A stretch of DNA of 64,000 nucleotides, taken from assembly GCF_006376615.1 (NCBI RefSeq), contig NZ_VEXQ01000017.1, positions 1 through 64,000 of the forward strand, in the 5' to 3' direction. A program made the position numbers and the translations under genes. A model generated the notes under the pieces. It made no database searches, was not told the DNA's origin, and saw only the letters and a program-made list of their open reading frames with translations. Source of the stretch: Buttiauxella sp. B2. Its GTDB lineage: Bacteria > Pseudomonadota > Gammaproteobacteria > Enterobacterales > Enterobacteriaceae. Shown in pieces: positions 29,726 through 42,257 of this stretch; position 1 is the first letter of the stretch; each line of letters starts with the position of its first letter.

Positions 29726-31567
29726 TTAGCGCAAGACCAGCAGCAGAGCCAGAATGACAACCGCACCGATGCTCATTGACGCCACATACCAACGTAAATA
29801 ACCGTTCTCACTCATCACCAAGCCACGACCTGCAAGGCGTGAAAGAACTGCTGGAATGTTCATCAGTGAATTCAACGGATCGCGCTTAATCAACCAGGCG
29901 ATACCCAAGAATGGCTTAACAAAGATTTTATCGTACAGCCAATCGAAGCCCCAGGCATGGAACCACCAGGTACCGAAGAAACGGCCCGGTGCGCTGTTCG
30001 CAATGGCAGTCACCAGAGTACGTTTACCCAGCCACAGCCATGCTGCAATCAGGATGCCTGCAATAGCAACAACGCCCGAGGTAATCTCAAGAGTCAGCAC
30101 GCTACCATGTGCAAGTTCTGCCGTTGCAGGCAGAACGCCTGCCAGTGGTGGAACAATCATTGCGCCCACGAAAGTGGACAGCACCAGCAGCACAATCAGC
30201 GGCAGGTTGTGAGTAATGCCTTTAAGTGCATGAGCATGGATCTGCTCTTTACCGTGGAAGACGATGAAAATCATACGGAAGGTATACAGTGAAGTCATAA
30301 ACGCACCGACCAAACCTGCAACCATCAAATTCATATGACCGTTCGCCATCGCACCGGCGAGAATCTCATCTTTACTGAAGAAGCCTGCGGTAATGAGTGG
30401 CAACGCAGACAACGCAGCACCACCAACCAGGAAGCAGATATACACCAGCGGAATGGACTTACGCAGACCACCCATTTTGAAGATGTTTTGCTCGTGGTGG
30501 CAGGCAAGAATCACCGAACCCGATGACAGGAACAGCAACGCTTTAAAGAAGGCGTGTGTCATCAGGTGGAAAATCGCCGCATCCCACGCTTGTACGCCCA
30601 GCGCCAGGAACATGTAGCCAATCTGACTCATGGTCGAGTATGCCAGCACACGCTTGATATCGGTTTGAACAAGGGCTGCAAAGCCCGCCATGACCAATGT
30701 CACCGCACCTACGATGCCCACTAAATGCAGCACTTCAGGCGTCAGTAGGAACAAACCATGGGTACGCGCAATCAAGTAGACACCAGCGGTTACCATGGTG
30801 GCCGCGTGAATCAGCGCTGAAACTGGCGTTGGGCCAGCCATTGCGTCCGCAAGCCAGGTTTGCAATGGCAACTGTGCAGATTTACCAACCGCACCGCCTA
30901 ACAGCATCAGGGTTGCCCACATCAGCATCTGGTTACCCGCAGCAAAGTGCTGTGGTGCCAGTTCAACCATTTCGCGGAAGTTAAGCGTACCCAGTTCGTT
31001 GTAGAGAATGAACAGTGCGAAAGCGAGGAACACATCGCCAACACGGGTCACGACAAACGCTTTCATCGCAGCTGCACCGTTCTTCGGATCGGTGTAGTAG
31101 AAACCAATCAGCAAATACGAGCACAGACCCACGCCTTCCCAACCGAGATACATCAGCAGCAAGTTATCGCCAAGTACCAGTACGACCATGCTTGCAATAA
31201 ACAGGTTGGTGTATGCGAAGAAGCGGGAATAGCCCTCTTCCCCACGCATATACCATGAAGCATACATGTGGATGAGGAAACCTACGCCTGTGACCACAGA
31301 CAACATGGTCAGAGACAAACCGTCGAGGATCAGATTGAAGCCGATGTTGAAATCGCCAACCGACATCCACGTCCACAGCGGTTGGGTAAAGGCCTCTCTT
31401 CCGTTATTGAAGAAATCAACCCCGACAATCGCGGTAACCAACGCAGCAAGGCCAATCGAGCCAACACCAACCGTTGCAGAAAGATTCTCTGACCAACGAC
31501 CACGAGAAAACGCCAACAATAAAAAGCCAATAAAAGGCAACAGAATGGTTAACCAGAGAAGGTTCAT
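29726..31567 (-). CDS. nuoL: NuoL, complex I subunit L
   Basis: Largest antiporter-like subunit, 613 aa. It has the core pump helices ([20 protein letters not shown] with the pump Glu; [33 protein letters not shown]). The long C-terminal amphipathic helix (HL) and final membrane helix clamp the membrane arm. It overlaps nuoK by 4 bp (ATGA). Confidence 0.98.
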   Translation of the reverse strand: MNLLWLTILLPFIGFLLLAFSRGRWSENLSATVGVGSIGLAALVTAIVGVDFFNNGREAFTQPLWTWMSVGDFNIGFNLILDGLSLTMLSVVTGVGFLIHMYASWYMRGEEGYSRFFAYTNLFIASMVVLVLGDNLLLMYLGWEGVGLCSYLLIGFYYTDPKNGAAAMKAFVVTRVGDVFLAFALFILYNELGTLNFREMVELAPQHFAAGNQMLMWATLMLLGGAVGKSAQLPLQTWLADAMAGPTPVSALIHAATMVTAGVYLIARTHGLFLLTPEVLHLVGIVGAVTLVMAGFAALVQTDIKRVLAYSTMSQIGYMFLALGVQAWDAAIFHLMTHAFFKALLFLSSGSVILACHHEQNIFKMGGLRKSIPLVYICFLVGGAALSALPLITAGFFSKDEILAGAMANGHMNLMVAGLVGAFMTSLYTFRMIFIVFHGKEQIHAHALKGITHNLPLIVLLVLSTFVGAMIVPPLAGVLPATAELAHGSVLTLEITSGVVAIAGILIAAWLWLGKRTLVTAIANSAPGRFFGTWWFHAWGFDWLYDKIFVKPFLGIAWLIKRDPLNSLMNIPAVLSRLAGRGLVMSENGYLRWYVASMSIGAVVILALLLVLR

Positions 31568-31866
31568 CCACGCATCTCACTTACTGAATCGATATTCAGG
31601 CTCTGGCGACGACGATGGAGCTGCAGTAACAGTGCGAGGCCAATACTGGCTTCGGCGGCAGCTAAGCTAATCGCGAGTATATACATCACCTGGCCGTCAG
31701 GCTGGCCCCAATAACTGCCAGCGACCACAAACGCGAGGGCCGCAGCGTTAATCATCACTTCCAGGCTAATCAGCATGAAAAGCAGGTTGCGGCGAATAAC
31801 CAACCCCGTCAGCCCCAGCACGAACAAAATGGCAGCGAGGATAAGTCCATGTTGCAGCGGAATCAT
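31564..31866 (-). CDS. nuoK: NuoK, complex I subunit K
   Basis: MrpC-like membrane subunit, 100 aa, three helices. Conserved Glu36 ([19 protein letters not shown]) and Glu72 ([15 protein letters not shown]) of the E-channel are present. Overlaps nuoJ and nuoL by 4 bp each. Confidence 0.98.
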   Translation of the reverse strand: MIPLQHGLILAAILFVLGLTGLVIRRNLLFMLISLEVMINAAALAFVVAGSYWGQPDGQVMYILAISLAAAEASIGLALLLQLHRRRQSLNIDSVSEMRG

Positions 31867-32420
31867 ACGTGCTCCTCCGATTTTCTTTTCGCTACTGCGT
31901 CAGCCTGACGGTTGCTCAGCACTTCACCCTGACGGTCTTCACGACCGAGGTGGAATGCAACAACCAGGCCCGCAAGCAGCAACATTGAAGCTAATTCCAC
32001 TGCCAGAACGTATGGTCCAAACAGCGCGATACCCACCTGTTTTGCACTCACGGAAGTACCGTCGATACCTTGGTCATTCAGACCCTGAATCGCGTACACC
32101 AGCACAGCAAGCAGGATGGCTGACAAAATGCCAGGGCCAATCCACAACTGCGGTTTCAGCCATTGACGCTCTTGCTCAACGACTGCACCACCAAGGTTGA
32201 GCATCATTACCACAAAGACGAACAACACCATGATGGCGCCGGCGTAGACGATAATCTCAAGCGCTGCGGCAAAATAAGCACCCAGGGCAAAGAACACCCC
32301 AGAGATAGCCAACAGTGAGATGATCAAATACAGCAAGGCATGCACCGGGTTGGTATGCGTGATCACCCGCAGGGTGGTCCCAACCGCGATGATTGCGCAA
32401 ATATAAAAAGCGAATTCCAT
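31863..32420 (-). CDS. nuoJ: NuoJ, complex I subunit J
   Basis: Membrane subunit of 185 aa with five helices; third-helix segment [23 protein letters not shown] includes the pi-bulge Tyr/Gly region important for coupling. The C-terminal tail is charged and probably cytoplasmic. It is 12 bp after nuoI. Confidence 0.98.
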   Translation of the reverse strand: MEFAFYICAIIAVGTTLRVITHTNPVHALLYLIISLLAISGVFFALGAYFAAALEIIVYAGAIMVLFVFVVMMLNLGGAVVEQERQWLKPQLWIGPGILSAILLAVLVYAIQGLNDQGIDGTSVSAKQVGIALFGPYVLAVELASMLLLAGLVVAFHLGREDRQGEVLSNRQADAVAKRKSEEHV

Positions 32421-32432
32421 TGCCTTGCTCCT

Positions 32433-32975
32433 TTAAGGTAATAGGCCTTTGACGTCGATAGGCTTGGCTTCGTTTTCCGCTTCGCCCTTATCTTTGCCGT
32501 CGATTGCCATACCTGCCATCCGGTAGAAGTTATATTCCGGGTATTTGCCCGGACCGGAGATCAGCAGGTCCTCTTTTTCGTACACCAAATCCTGGCGCTT
32601 AAACTCACCCAGTTCGAAATCTGGTGTGAGCTGAATTGCCGTGGTTGGGCACGCTTCTTCGCACAGGCCACAGAAAATACAGCGCGAGAAGTTGATGCGG
32701 AAGAACTCTGGATACCAGCGGCCATCTTTCGTTTCTGCTTTTTGCAAAGAGATACAGGCTACCGGGCAGGCTACCGCACACAGGTTACAGGCTACGCAGC
32801 GCTCTTCTCCGTCCGGATCGCGGGTTAACACGATGCGGCCACGGTAGCGCGGCGGTAAATAAACAGGTTCTTCCGGATACATCTGCGTTTCGCGTTTGGC
32901 AAACGCGTGCAGACCGATCATCCAGATACTGCGTACCTGGGTGCCGAAACCAACCGCTAACTCTTTCAATGTCAT
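32433..32975 (-). CDS. nuoI: NuoI, complex I iron-sulfur subunit I
   Basis: Holds clusters N6a and N6b, passing electrons to N2 in NuoB. The start is set at [19 protein letters not shown] (32975), giving the usual 180 aa; the open frame runs 27 codons further into the nuoH end. Two ferredoxin-type motifs are clear: [15 protein letters not shown] and [12 protein letters not shown]. Confidence 0.97.
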   Translation of the reverse strand: MTLKELAVGFGTQVRSIWMIGLHAFAKRETQMYPEEPVYLPPRYRGRIVLTRDPDGEERCVACNLCAVACPVACISLQKAETKDGRWYPEFFRINFSRCIFCGLCEEACPTTAIQLTPDFELGEFKRQDLVYEKEDLLISGPGKYPEYNFYRMAGMAIDGKDKGEAENEAKPIDVKGLLP

Positions 32976-32989
32976 GGTTTTTTCACCCC

Positions 32990-33967
32990 TTATGGTGCCT
33001 GATAGAGAATGACCGCGGCGGTCACCAACAAATTGACCAGTGTCAACGGCAGGCATATTTTCCAGCCAAACGACATCACCTGGTCATAACGCGGACGAGG
33101 CAATGCAGCACGGATCAAAATGAACATCATCATGAAGAACGCGGTTTTCAGCGCGAACCAGATGAACGGAGGTAACCACGGGCCATGCCAGCCACCAAAG
33201 AACAGGGTCACAATCAGGGCTGACACTGTCACGATACCGATGTATTCACCGACGAAGAACAGGCCAAACTTCATGCCTGAGTATTCGATGTGATAGCCAT
33301 CAGCCAGCTCTTGCTCTGCTTCTGGTTGGTCAAACGGGTGACGGTGACAAACCGCAACACCGGCAATGGCAAAGGTAATAAAACCAAAGAATTGTGGAAT
33401 CACGTTCCACAGATTTGCTTGGTTATCAACGATATCGCCCATATTGAACGATCCCGCCTGTGCCACTACGCCCATAAGGGATAAACCGAGGAACACTTCG
33501 TAGCTAAGTGTTTGCGCAGAAGCACGCATCGCACCCAACAGCGAGTATTTGTTGTTACTTGACCAGCCAGCGAACAACACAGCGTAAACCGTGAGGCCTG
33601 CCAGCATCAGGAAGAACAAAATACCAATGTTCAGGTCAGCAACCACCCAGCTTGGGCTGACTGGCACAATCGCAAAGGCCAGCAGTAGCGAAGTGAAGGC
33701 AATCATCGGTGCCAGGGTAAAGATGACACGGTCTGCAAAACGCGGAGTCCAGTCTTCTTTAAAGAACATCTTGATCATGTCGGCGACTAACTGGAGCGAA
33801 CCGCCCCAGCCAACACGGTTCGGTCCATAACGGTTCTGGAATAGCCCCAGTAAACGACGCTCACCAAAACTCATGAACGCGCCACATGTCACCACAACCA
33901 GCAGGATTACGACCGCTTTGAGAATGCTCAGCAGAATGTCGATAACATCCGGTGTTAACCAACTCAT
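32990..33967 (-). CDS. nuoH: NuoH, complex I subunit H
   Basis: Membrane subunit of 325 aa forming the quinone-chamber floor. The [39 protein letters not shown] signature, with its charged loop, and the [25 protein letters not shown] loop with conserved acidic residues are intact. It overlaps nuoG by 4 bp. Confidence 0.98.
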   Translation of the reverse strand: MSWLTPDVIDILLSILKAVVILLVVVTCGAFMSFGERRLLGLFQNRYGPNRVGWGGSLQLVADMIKMFFKEDWTPRFADRVIFTLAPMIAFTSLLLAFAIVPVSPSWVVADLNIGILFFLMLAGLTVYAVLFAGWSSNNKYSLLGAMRASAQTLSYEVFLGLSLMGVVAQAGSFNMGDIVDNQANLWNVIPQFFGFITFAIAGVAVCHRHPFDQPEAEQELADGYHIEYSGMKFGLFFVGEYIGIVTVSALIVTLFFGGWHGPWLPPFIWFALKTAFFMMMFILIRAALPRPRYDQVMSFGWKICLPLTLVNLLVTAAVILYQAP

Positions 33968-36687
33968 TGGCCAGCCTCCTGGAGATTTTCAAGACGAGCA
34001 CCCGCCAGTACCGGAGCAATGCCAGGCATCCCCATCGGTAAACCAACCTGCCCTGCTACCAGCCCTTCAGAAAGTTGCAGCGGTAGACTCAACGTCTGGC
34101 CTTCATAGCTGAACGAAATCAGGCTACCCGCGTTAACGCCCAGTTTTGCAGCATCTGTAGGGTTCAACTTGATGTACGGCTCTGCCATACGGCTCTGGAA
34201 GATTGGCGAACGCTGTGACATTTCGTCGCTGCCAAACAGATGGTAGTAAGGCGCAATACGCCATTTCCCTTCTTCTGCCTGGAACGTCTCCGGCACAGAG
34301 TCAAAGTAATCAATGCCTGTTTCCGACGCTTCAATCAGACGCACACCCGGATCGCCGTGACGCAGTTTGCCACCCACTTCGGCCTGGAATTTGTTCCACG
34401 CCTGTGGTGAGTTCCAGCCTGGTGCCCATGCGAATGGAATTTGCTGACGATTTGCCGACGGACTATTGTTCCCTTCCATAGAGAAGGCAAACATAGTGTC
34501 TTTATCCTGAGGTTGACGCGGTTCATGCACGCTGATGTTAGCGCGCATTGCAGTACGACCACTGGAACGGATTGGTGAACGCGACAGTTTCTGACCACGA
34601 ATACGGAAGCTGGCATCAGGTGCCGCATCTTTAATTCCGGCCAATTGTGGCAGCGCTTGTACACAGGCATCGATAACATGGTCGAGCTGCGTCCAGTCCA
34701 CTTCACGGCTTTCAACTGTGCTGTGCAGGGAATGCAGCCAACGCCAGCTTTCCAGCATCACAATCGAGTTGTCGTAGTAAGCAGGGTCATAAACCTGGAA
34801 GAAACGCTGCGCACGGCCTTCGTTGTTAATCACCGTGCCGTCACTCTCGGCAAAACTTGCAGTGGAAAGCACCAGATGGGCTTTATCCATAATCGCCGTG
34901 CGCTGATGGTCGATAACCATGACCAGCGGAGCTTTGCTTAATGCTGCATCAACGCGGGCCGCAGAAGCATGGCGATGCAGATCGTTTTCCAGCACGACTA
35001 CTGCATCGGCAGCACCGCTTTCTAGTTCACTCAACGCATCTTCCAGCGTGCCACCGCCAATCAGACCAAGACCGACGCTGTTAACCGCGCGGGCAACCAT
35101 GGTAATACCGACATCAGCACCACGACCTTTCAGCGCTTTAGCAACGTTTGCTGCTGCCTGAATGACCGCTTCGCTACCGGCGTTAGTACCGGAAATGATC
35201 AATGGCTTCTTCGCACCCGCCAGCGCTTGCACAATCACATCGACTTTATTCTTCAGGTCGCGATTGAGTTCAACAGCTGGGGAGTTGCTGTCCAGCGCGT
35301 TTGCAATCGCAAAGCCCAGACGCGCCTGATCTTCAACTGGCGCACAGTAAGTCCATGCGGCGATGTCGTCCAAACGAGTGCTGTCGATATTGGTGACAAA
35401 CAGCGGATGTTTAGCATGCTGACCAATGTTCAGGATCGCCGCAATCTGCCAGTCAGCCACTTTTTGGGCTGCTGCCATTTCACGTGATTTACCTTTCACC
35501 GCCTGACGCACAGCCAGTGCAACGCGCGCACCGGTTTGTGTAATGTCTTCGCCGAGCACCAACACCGCATCGTAAGTTTCGATTTCACGCAGTGCCGGGG
35601 TATGAATGCCACTTTCTTGCAGCACTTTCAGCATCAGTTGCAGACGCGCTTGTTCACCCGTTGCAATGCCGGTGTAGAAGTTGTCCGCACCAACGAGCTC
35701 ACGCAACGCGAAGTTGCTTTCAACGCTAGCACGTGGGGAACCGATACCGATCACTTTCTTCGACTGACGCAGAATATCTGCCGCACCCTGCATCGCTTGT
35801 TCAGCGTTCAGGGTTATCAGATCGTCTCCGCGACGTTGAATCGGCTGGCGTGGCCTATCTTTCAGGTTCACGTAGCCATAACCAAAGCGGCCACGGTCGC
35901 ACAGGAAGTAGTGGTTTACGGTGCCGTTGTAGCGGTTTTCAATGCGACGCAATTCACCATAGCGCTCACCAGGGCTTGTGTTACAGCCGATGCTGCACTG
36001 CTGGCAAATGCTTGGTGCGAACTGCATGTCCCACTTACGGTTGTAACGCTCGGAGTGAGTTTTGTCAGTGAAAACACCGGTCGGACAGATTTCTACCAGG
36101 TTACCGGAGAATTCGCTCTCCAGTGTGCCATCTTCAGTACGACCGAAGTAGACGTTGTCATGAGCGCCATAGACGCCCAAATCCGTACCGTCGGCATAAT
36201 CTTTGTAGTAACGCACACAACGGTAACAGGCGATACAGCGGTTCATTTCGTGAGAGATGAACGGACCGAGGTCCTGATTACGGTGAGTACGTTTGGTGAA
36301 GCGATAGCGACGGAAGCTATGGCCGGTCATAACCGTCATATCTTGCAGGTGGCAGTTGCCGCCTTCTTCACAGACCGGGCAGTCATGTGGGTGGTTGGTC
36401 ATCAACCATTCCACTACGCTTTCGCGGAACTCTTTTGCTTCGCTGTCATCAATAGAGATGAACGTTCCGTCAGCGGCAGGTGTCATACATGACATCACCA
36501 GACGACCACGAAGATCTTCTGCGTTCTGATATTGCTTCACCGCGCACTGGCGGCAAGCACCGACGCTACCAAGCGCCGGGTGCCAGCAAAAATAAGGAAT
36601 ATCGAGGCCGAGAGACAGACATGCTTGTAGCAGGTTGTCTGACCCGTTTACCTCATATTCTTTGCCGTCTACATGAATCGTAGCCAT
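33964..36687 (-). CDS. nuoG: NuoG, complex I subunit G
   Basis: Largest peripheral-arm subunit, 907 aa when started at [15 protein letters not shown] (36687); an in-frame ATG three codons upstream exists. The N-terminal [2Fe-2S] ([15 protein letters not shown]), the His-ligated N5 cluster region ([15 protein letters not shown]), N4 ([11 protein letters not shown]...CPTGVF) and the extra N7 cluster (CQQCSIGC) typical of E. coli-type NuoG are all visible. A molybdopterin-oxidoreductase-like domain without cofactor follows. Confidence 0.97.
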   Translation of the reverse strand: MATIHVDGKEYEVNGSDNLLQACLSLGLDIPYFCWHPALGSVGACRQCAVKQYQNAEDLRGRLVMSCMTPAADGTFISIDDSEAKEFRESVVEWLMTNHPHDCPVCEEGGNCHLQDMTVMTGHSFRRYRFTKRTHRNQDLGPFISHEMNRCIACYRCVRYYKDYADGTDLGVYGAHDNVYFGRTEDGTLESEFSGNLVEICPTGVFTDKTHSERYNRKWDMQFAPSICQQCSIGCNTSPGERYGELRRIENRYNGTVNHYFLCDRGRFGYGYVNLKDRPRQPIQRRGDDLITLNAEQAMQGAADILRQSKKVIGIGSPRASVESNFALRELVGADNFYTGIATGEQARLQLMLKVLQESGIHTPALREIETYDAVLVLGEDITQTGARVALAVRQAVKGKSREMAAAQKVADWQIAAILNIGQHAKHPLFVTNIDSTRLDDIAAWTYCAPVEDQARLGFAIANALDSNSPAVELNRDLKNKVDVIVQALAGAKKPLIISGTNAGSEAVIQAAANVAKALKGRGADVGITMVARAVNSVGLGLIGGGTLEDALSELESGAADAVVVLENDLHRHASAARVDAALSKAPLVMVIDHQRTAIMDKAHLVLSTASFAESDGTVINNEGRAQRFFQVYDPAYYDNSIVMLESWRWLHSLHSTVESREVDWTQLDHVIDACVQALPQLAGIKDAAPDASFRIRGQKLSRSPIRSSGRTAMRANISVHEPRQPQDKDTMFAFSMEGNNSPSANRQQIPFAWAPGWNSPQAWNKFQAEVGGKLRHGDPGVRLIEASETGIDYFDSVPETFQAEEGKWRIAPYYHLFGSDEMSQRSPIFQSRMAEPYIKLNPTDAAKLGVNAGSLISFSYEGQTLSLPLQLSEGLVAGQVGLPMGMPGIAPVLAGARLENLQEAGQ

Positions 36688-36751
36688 AGTCAGCATGCTT
36701 CCAGTTAATTATAAAATGTTCTTACCTGCACCTTTATTAACGGTGCAGATA

Positions 36752-38092
36752 TCACCAGCGCGCTTTTAGCAAGTTCGGCTGAATGCCACTAATGGCACGA
36801 GTGTTACCGAAATCTTGTTTGGCAATTCCTGCTTCAAATTCTTCGCGGAAATATTTAATCGCACTCTGCAATGGCTCAACCGCACCTGGCGCATGCGCAC
36901 AGAAGGTTTTACCCGGCCCAAGGAAACGACACAGTTGCTCAAGTGTCTCGATATCCCCAGGTTGCCCTTCGCCACGCTCCAGCGCGCGCAGAATTTTCAC
37001 ACTCCACGGCAGACCGTCACGGCACGGTGTACACCAGCCGCAAGACTCGCGAGAAAAGAACTCTTCCAGGTTGCGGACTAGCGGAACCATACCAATTTCG
37101 TGGTCAACCGCCATTGCCAGCGCTGTGCCCAGACGGCTACCTGCTTTACCAATGCTTTCGAATTCCATTGGCAGATCAAGGTGTGATTCAGTCAGGAAAT
37201 CGGTCCCTGCCCCACCCGGCTGCCAGGCTTTGAATTTCAGTCCATCTCGCATACCACCAGCGTAATCTTCAAGGATTTCACGTGCAGTAGTACCGAACGG
37301 CAATTCCCAAACGCCAGGGTTTTTAACGCGTCCAGAGAAGCCCATCAGCTTAGTACCAGCATCTTTACTGGTAGAAATGCCCTGGTACCACTCCACGCCA
37401 TCCGCCAGAATCGCCGGTACGTTACACAGCGTTTCGACGTTGTTTACGCAAGTTGGTTTGCCCCATACGCCGCTTGATGCAGGGAATGGTGGTTTAGAAC
37501 GTGGGTTCGCACGGCGACCTTCCAGGGAGTTAATCAATGCAGTTTCTTCACCGCAGATATAACGCCCAGCGCCGGTATGCACGATCAGTTCAAAATCAAA
37601 ACCAGAACCCAGAATGTTTTTGCCAAGCAAACCAGCTTCGGTCGCTTCAGCAATCGCACGGCGCAGATGCACTGCTGCTTCGATGTATTCGCCACGCAGG
37701 AAGATATAGCCGCGATACGCTTTCAGCGCGAAAGCAGAAATCAACATGCCTTCAACCAGCAAATGAGGCAATTGCTCCATCAGCAAGCGGTCTTTATAAG
37801 TGCCTGGCTCCATTTCATCGGCGTTACACAGCAGGTAACGGATGTTCATGGATTCGTCTTTTGGCATCAAACTCCACTTCAACCCCGTGGAGAAACCTGC
37901 ACCGCCACGCCCTTTCAGGCCAGCGTCTTTAACTCGGCTAACGACTTCATCTGGTGCGAGGCCAGTGAGAGCCAGACGCGCACCTTCGTAGCCGTTTTTG
38001 CTGCGATATTCATCCAGCCAAACCGGTTGTTTGTCATCACGCAACCGCCATGTCAGCGGATGGGTTTCGGCAGTACGAATAATGGTTTTCAT
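36752..38092 (-). CDS. nuoF: NuoF, complex I NADH-binding subunit
   Basis: Oxidises NADH with FMN and passes electrons to cluster N3; 446 aa. The NADH/FMN glycine-rich segment [17 protein letters not shown] and [14 protein letters not shown] are present, and the N3 ligands lie in [12 protein letters not shown] plus a downstream Cys (FCAHAPGA). Overlaps nuoE by 4 bp. Confidence 0.98.
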   Translation of the reverse strand: MKTIIRTAETHPLTWRLRDDKQPVWLDEYRSKNGYEGARLALTGLAPDEVVSRVKDAGLKGRGGAGFSTGLKWSLMPKDESMNIRYLLCNADEMEPGTYKDRLLMEQLPHLLVEGMLISAFALKAYRGYIFLRGEYIEAAVHLRRAIAEATEAGLLGKNILGSGFDFELIVHTGAGRYICGEETALINSLEGRRANPRSKPPFPASSGVWGKPTCVNNVETLCNVPAILADGVEWYQGISTSKDAGTKLMGFSGRVKNPGVWELPFGTTAREILEDYAGGMRDGLKFKAWQPGGAGTDFLTESHLDLPMEFESIGKAGSRLGTALAMAVDHEIGMVPLVRNLEEFFSRESCGWCTPCRDGLPWSVKILRALERGEGQPGDIETLEQLCRFLGPGKTFCAHAPGAVEPLQSAIKYFREEFEAGIAKQDFGNTRAISGIQPNLLKARW

Positions 38093-38589
38093 TTGTACTG
38101 CTCCAGCAAATCAGGGATCGCTTCCGGCGTCAGATAACTGTGAGTATCCTCATCAATCATCATGGTCGGCCCTTTGTCGCAGTTGCCCAGACAGCAAGTT
38201 GGCAACAGGGTAAAGCGACCATCAAACGTGGTCTGGCCTGGTTTGATGTCCAGTTTTGCTTCGATAGCTGACTGAATGCCCTGATAGCCCGTAATGTGGC
38301 AAACCACGCTATCGCAATAGCGGATAACATGGCGGCCTACTGGCTGGCGGAAAATCTGGCTATAGAAAGTAGCAACACCTTCTACGTCACTTGCTGGAAT
38401 GCCAAGAACATCAGCAATGGCGGAAATGGCACCGTCCGGCACCCAGCCACGCTCTTTCTGAACGATTTTCAGCGCTTCAATAGACACTGCGCGAGCATCT
38501 TCGTAATGGTGTAATTCATGCTCAATCGCTTCACGCTCAGCCGTACTCAGCTCAAAAGCTTCAGCCTGGGGTTGTTGTTTATCGTGCAT
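38089..38589 (-). CDS. nuoE: NuoE, complex I [2Fe-2S] subunit
   Basis: Thioredoxin-fold ferredoxin subunit carrying N1a; 166 aa. Ligand cysteines appear in [12 protein letters not shown] and [12 protein letters not shown]. Forms the NADH dehydrogenase module with NuoF and NuoG. It lies 2 bp after nuoCD. Confidence 0.98.
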   Translation of the reverse strand: MHDKQQPQAEAFELSTAEREAIEHELHHYEDARAVSIEALKIVQKERGWVPDGAISAIADVLGIPASDVEGVATFYSQIFRQPVGRHVIRYCDSVVCHITGYQGIQSAIEAKLDIKPGQTTFDGRFTLLPTCCLGNCDKGPTMMIDEDTHSYLTPEAIPDLLEQYK

Positions 38590-38591
38590 AG

Positions 38592-40391
38592 TTAGCGATC
38601 CACATCAGACATTACAAAATCGATACTACCCAGATAGACAATCAGGTCAGAAACCAGGCTGCCGCGAATCGCCGACGGGATTTGCTGCAAATGCGCAAAG
38701 CTCGGGGTACGGATGCGGGTACGGTAGCTCATGGTGCTGCCGTCGCTGGTCAGGTAGTAACTGTTAATCCCTTTCGTCGCCTCAATCATCTGGAAAGATT
38801 CGTTGGCCGGCATGACCGGACCCCACGACACTTGCAGGAAGTGAGTGATCAGGGTTTCGATATGTTGCAGCGTGCGCTCTTTCGGCGGCGGCGTTGTCAG
38901 CGGATGATCGGCTTTGAACGGGCCAGCAGGCATATTTTTCAGGCACTGCTCAAGAATGCGCAAGCTCTGGCGCAATTCTTCAACTTTCAACATTACGCGG
39001 GTGTAGCAGTCACTGATGCCGCCACCGACCGGAATTTCGAAGTCGAAGTTTTCATAGCCAGAATATGGACGTGCCTTACGGATATCGAAGTCGACACCGG
39101 TTGCACGCAAGCCAGCACCGGTGGTACCCCACTCCAGCGCTTCTTTCTTACCATAAGCAGCAACGCCCTGAGAACGACCTTTCAGGATTGTGTTGCGCAG
39201 AGCCGCTTTCTCGTAGGAATCCAGACGTTTTGGCATCCAATCGAGGAACTCTTTAAGCAGACGTTCCCAACCATTTGGCAAGTCATGCGCAACACCACCG
39301 ATACGGAACCAGGCTGGGTGCATACGGAAACCAGTAATCGCTTCCACCAGATCGTAGATTTTCTGACGGTCTGTAAAGGCGAAGAACACCGGAGTCATTG
39401 CGCCCACATCTTGAATAAACGTGGAGATGTAAAGCAAATGGCTGTTAATACGGAACAGTTCAGACAGCATGACGCGGATAACGTCAACACGTTCTGGAAC
39501 CTTGATACCCGCCAGTTTTTCAACCGCTAACACATATGGCATTTCGTTTACGCAACCGCCGAGATATTCGATACGATCGGTGTACGGAATGTAGCTGTGC
39601 CAGGACTGACGCTCACCCATTTTTTCAGCACCACGGTGGTGGTAACCGATGTCCGGTACGCAATCGACAATTTCTTCACCATCGAGTTGCAAGACAATAC
39701 GGAATGCTCCGTGCGCGGATGGGTGGTTTGGACCTAAGTTCAGGAACATGAAATCTTCATGCTCGCCGCTGCGCTTCATGCCCCACTCTTCAGGCTTGAA
39801 GGTCAACGCTTCCATCTCGAGGTCTTCTTTCTGTTTGGTCAATTCAAACGGATCGAACTCGGTGGCACGCGCCGGGTAATCTTTACGCAGCGGATGGCCT
39901 TCCCACGTTGATGGCATCATGATGCGCGTCAGGTGCGGGTGACCATTGAAGGTGATGCCAAACATTTCCCAGGTTTCACGCTCATACCAGTTAGCGTTCG
40001 GGAAAATCTTGGTAACCGTTGGCACATTCAGATCGTTTTCAGACAGCGCCACCTTGAGCATGATATCGCGGTTGCGATCGATGGAAATCAGGTGGTAGAA
40101 AACGGAAAAATCCGCGGCCGGTAAACCGTCGCGGTGAGTACGAAGACGCTCATCCATACCATGCAGGTCAAACAACATGACGTATGGTTTGGGTAGTCTT
40201 TTCAGGAAATCGACAACTTCCAGTAGTTGTTCGCGCTTAACCCAGACGACCGGGACACCGGTACGGGTTGGCTGAACAGTAAAGGCATCCGGCCCAAAAC
40301 GGTTACGCAGTTCACCAATCACCGGGTCATCTAGATGGTCACGGGTTTTCCAGGCTTCCTGGTTGGCATCTTGCGCGGTTAAATCGGTCAT
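38592..40391 (-). CDS. nuoC: NuoCD, fused complex I subunits C and D
   Basis: Fusion of the 30-kDa (C, about 1-190) and 49-kDa (D, about 200-599) subunits, characteristic of enteric bacteria. I choose the ATG at 40391 ([14 protein letters not shown]) because a GGTGAG ribosome-binding site precedes it, while the ATG at 40403 has none; this gives 599 aa. The quinone-site loop [21 protein letters not shown] (His/Tyr region) and the C-terminal [13 protein letters not shown] are intact. Confidence 0.96.
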   Translation of the reverse strand: MTDLTAQDANQEAWKTRDHLDDPVIGELRNRFGPDAFTVQPTRTGVPVVWVKREQLLEVVDFLKRLPKPYVMLFDLHGMDERLRTHRDGLPAADFSVFYHLISIDRNRDIMLKVALSENDLNVPTVTKIFPNANWYERETWEMFGITFNGHPHLTRIMMPSTWEGHPLRKDYPARATEFDPFELTKQKEDLEMEALTFKPEEWGMKRSGEHEDFMFLNLGPNHPSAHGAFRIVLQLDGEEIVDCVPDIGYHHRGAEKMGERQSWHSYIPYTDRIEYLGGCVNEMPYVLAVEKLAGIKVPERVDVIRVMLSELFRINSHLLYISTFIQDVGAMTPVFFAFTDRQKIYDLVEAITGFRMHPAWFRIGGVAHDLPNGWERLLKEFLDWMPKRLDSYEKAALRNTILKGRSQGVAAYGKKEALEWGTTGAGLRATGVDFDIRKARPYSGYENFDFEIPVGGGISDCYTRVMLKVEELRQSLRILEQCLKNMPAGPFKADHPLTTPPPKERTLQHIETLITHFLQVSWGPVMPANESFQMIEATKGINSYYLTSDGSTMSYRTRIRTPSFAHLQQIPSAIRGSLVSDLIVYLGSIDFVMSDVDR

Positions 40392-40492
40392 AATTCTCAC
40401 CATTGCAAATGGTACTGTGGTGACTGTCAGCAGTGGCTTCGCGCTAGTATTATTAATATGCGAAGTAAACTCACACTGCCCACAGGCGCAAA

Positions 40493-41167
40493 TTAAATCT
40501 CGTCTGGCGTCCGCAAATTGGTGACAGCAATACGCTCGCCACGTTTACGCTCACGCTCTGATTGCATGTTGGCGCGATATACACCCTGATCGCCAACCAC
40601 CCAAGACAGTGGACGACGTTCTTTACCAATAGATTCTTGCAGCAGCATCAATGCCTGCATGTAAGCTTCAGGGCGCGGTGGGCAACCAGGTATATAAACA
40701 TCTACCGGCAGGAATTTATCCACGCCTTGCACCACGGAGTAGATGTCGTACATGCCACCGGAGTTGGCGCAGGCACCCATCGAGATAACCCATTTTGGCT
40801 CAAGCATTTGGTCATAAAGGCGCTGGATGACGGGAGCCATTTTGGTAAAGCAGGTTCCTGCAATAACCATTAAGTCGGCCTGGCGCGGAGAAGCACGCAG
40901 TACTTCGGCACCAAAACGTGCCACGTCATGTACGGCGGTAAACGAGGTCACCATCTCAACGTAGCAGCAAGAAAGGCCAAAGTTATAAGGCCAAATTGAG
41001 TTTTTACGCCCCCAATTCACCATATCGTGCATGGCATGTTCGAGCTTGCCCATGTACACACTACGGTTGATTTCTTGATCAAGAGGATCGGTTACGATCT
41101 CCTGTTTTTGCAGGGGGTAACGGTCGTTCTCACCGTTGGGGTCTATGCGGGTGAGCGTATAGTCCAT
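40493..41167 (-). CDS. nuoB: NuoB, complex I subunit B (cluster N2)
   Basis: Carries N2, the last cluster before ubiquinone; 224 aa. The tandem Cys motif GLSCCYVEM, together with [10 protein letters not shown] and [11 protein letters not shown], supplies the four ligands. It lies 15 bp after nuoA and 101 bp before nuoCD, the largest internal gap in this operon. Confidence 0.98.
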   Translation of the reverse strand: MDYTLTRIDPNGENDRYPLQKQEIVTDPLDQEINRSVYMGKLEHAMHDMVNWGRKNSIWPYNFGLSCCYVEMVTSFTAVHDVARFGAEVLRASPRQADLMVIAGTCFTKMAPVIQRLYDQMLEPKWVISMGACANSGGMYDIYSVVQGVDKFLPVDVYIPGCPPRPEAYMQALMLLQESIGKERRPLSWVVGDQGVYRANMQSERERKRGERIAVTNLRTPDEI

Positions 41168-41182
41168 CTTAATGCCTCGCTG

Positions 41183-41629
41183 TTACTGCGTATGACGGTT
41201 AGTGAGACTGTCGGTTTCCGGGTTGATTTGGGCGCGGCGCGAACGCGCAGGAGTCCAATCAAGCGCGCCAATGCGCACCAGATACACCAGGCCTGCCAGT
41301 AGCACTAAAATGAAAATTGCGGCCTCGACGAAGCCTACCCATCCGCTTTCACGGATAGAGACTGACCACGCATAGAGATACAAGGCTTCCACATCGAAAA
41401 TAACGAAGAACATGGCTACCAGGTAAAACTTGGCGGAAAGACGTAAGCGCGCTGTACCAACTGAGTCGATACCTGACTCGAAGGGAGTGTTTTTGTGCCG
41501 ACCCTTAGCTCTCCCGCCAAGGAACCAGGCCCCGAGTAGCATTACGCAACACAGGCCTATGGCAACAATAAGAAAGACTGCGAACGCCCAATGGTGAGCG
41601 ATAACTTCAGTGGATGTTGACATACTCAT
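41183..41629 (-). CDS. nuoA: NuoA, complex I subunit A
   Basis: Membrane subunit of 148 aa with three helices. [42 protein letters not shown] carries the flexible loop and the acidic residues near the quinone channel. First gene of nuoA-N; the start [16 protein letters not shown] matches E. coli exactly. Confidence 0.98.
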   Translation of the reverse strand: MSMSTSTEVIAHHWAFAVFLIVAIGLCCVMLLGAWFLGGRAKGRHKNTPFESGIDSVGTARLRLSAKFYLVAMFFVIFDVEALYLYAWSVSIRESGWVGFVEAAIFILVLLAGLVYLVRIGALDWTPARSRRAQINPETDSLTNRHTQ

Positions 41630-42173
41630 TGCTTACTCATCAAAAGTGGCGCCAAAGTCACTGCTCTTGCTGGCAGATGAACACCACATCGATTCATGGG
41701 GAGGAACAATAAACCTTACAATAACTGCCGGAATCAAAACTTTACCAGCAAATTGATGGGGTTTTTTACTCCTTTCTATAACCTTTTGTCAACTTTAACA
41801 AAAGTATCCACACATTAATTTACATGAGTCCAACTTCATTAACATTAAATGCGCTAAAAGCTGGTAACGTGGCGTTACTAACTCGTTTTTAATGAAGGTG
41901 AATCGTGTCCGTTAAGGAGGAAAAAAATAATTACTGTTCTATTTTGGCAGGAAATCTCAACTATTCATCCCCCCTATAGGGAGTATTTTCTTGATCTGAG
42001 ACACGCTTTTGTTAATCCATCTCAAAAACAGACAACATTGCAGCGTATTTTTTAACAATTCGATGGTAATTGAGTCGTAGGAATTACGTAGATGGCAGGA
42101 AGAAAGGGAAGTGCAAAGCTGGTTGTTTTAAAACATGTTTTTACAAACTAGCAATAAACATATCTTGCAGTGA
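41630..42173. promoter_or_regulatory. nuo operon upstream region
   Basis: About 540 bp between nuoA and the lrhA terminator, no gene supported. On the minus strand a perfect -35 TTGACA (complement of 41787-41792) lies about 160 bp upstream of nuoA, but no good -10 follows at 16-18 bp, so the start is unresolved. A small palindromic patch CCCCCCTATAGGGAG is at 41970-41984. In E. coli this region binds ArcA, NarL, FNR and IHF and LrhA. Confidence 0.5.
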
Positions 42174-42220
42174 TTAAAAAACAAGCCATTGAGATGAAAA
42201 ATGACCTCAATGACCTGTTT
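42174..42220 (-). terminator. lrhA terminator
   Basis: ACAAGCCATTGAG and CTCAATGACCTGT form a 13-bp arm with two mismatches, followed on the minus strand by six Ts. It lies about 40 bp after the lrhA stop. Confidence 0.65.
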
Positions 42221-42257
42221 TCGAATTTCATATTTTGTTACTAACAAAGCCTAATCT

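Noticed and set aside
41893-41916. Tiny reading frame MKVNRVR upstream of nuoA on the plus strand, followed by GGAGG
   Set aside because: It points away from nuoA towards lrhA's 3' end and nothing suitable is translated after it; chance is more likely than a leader peptide.
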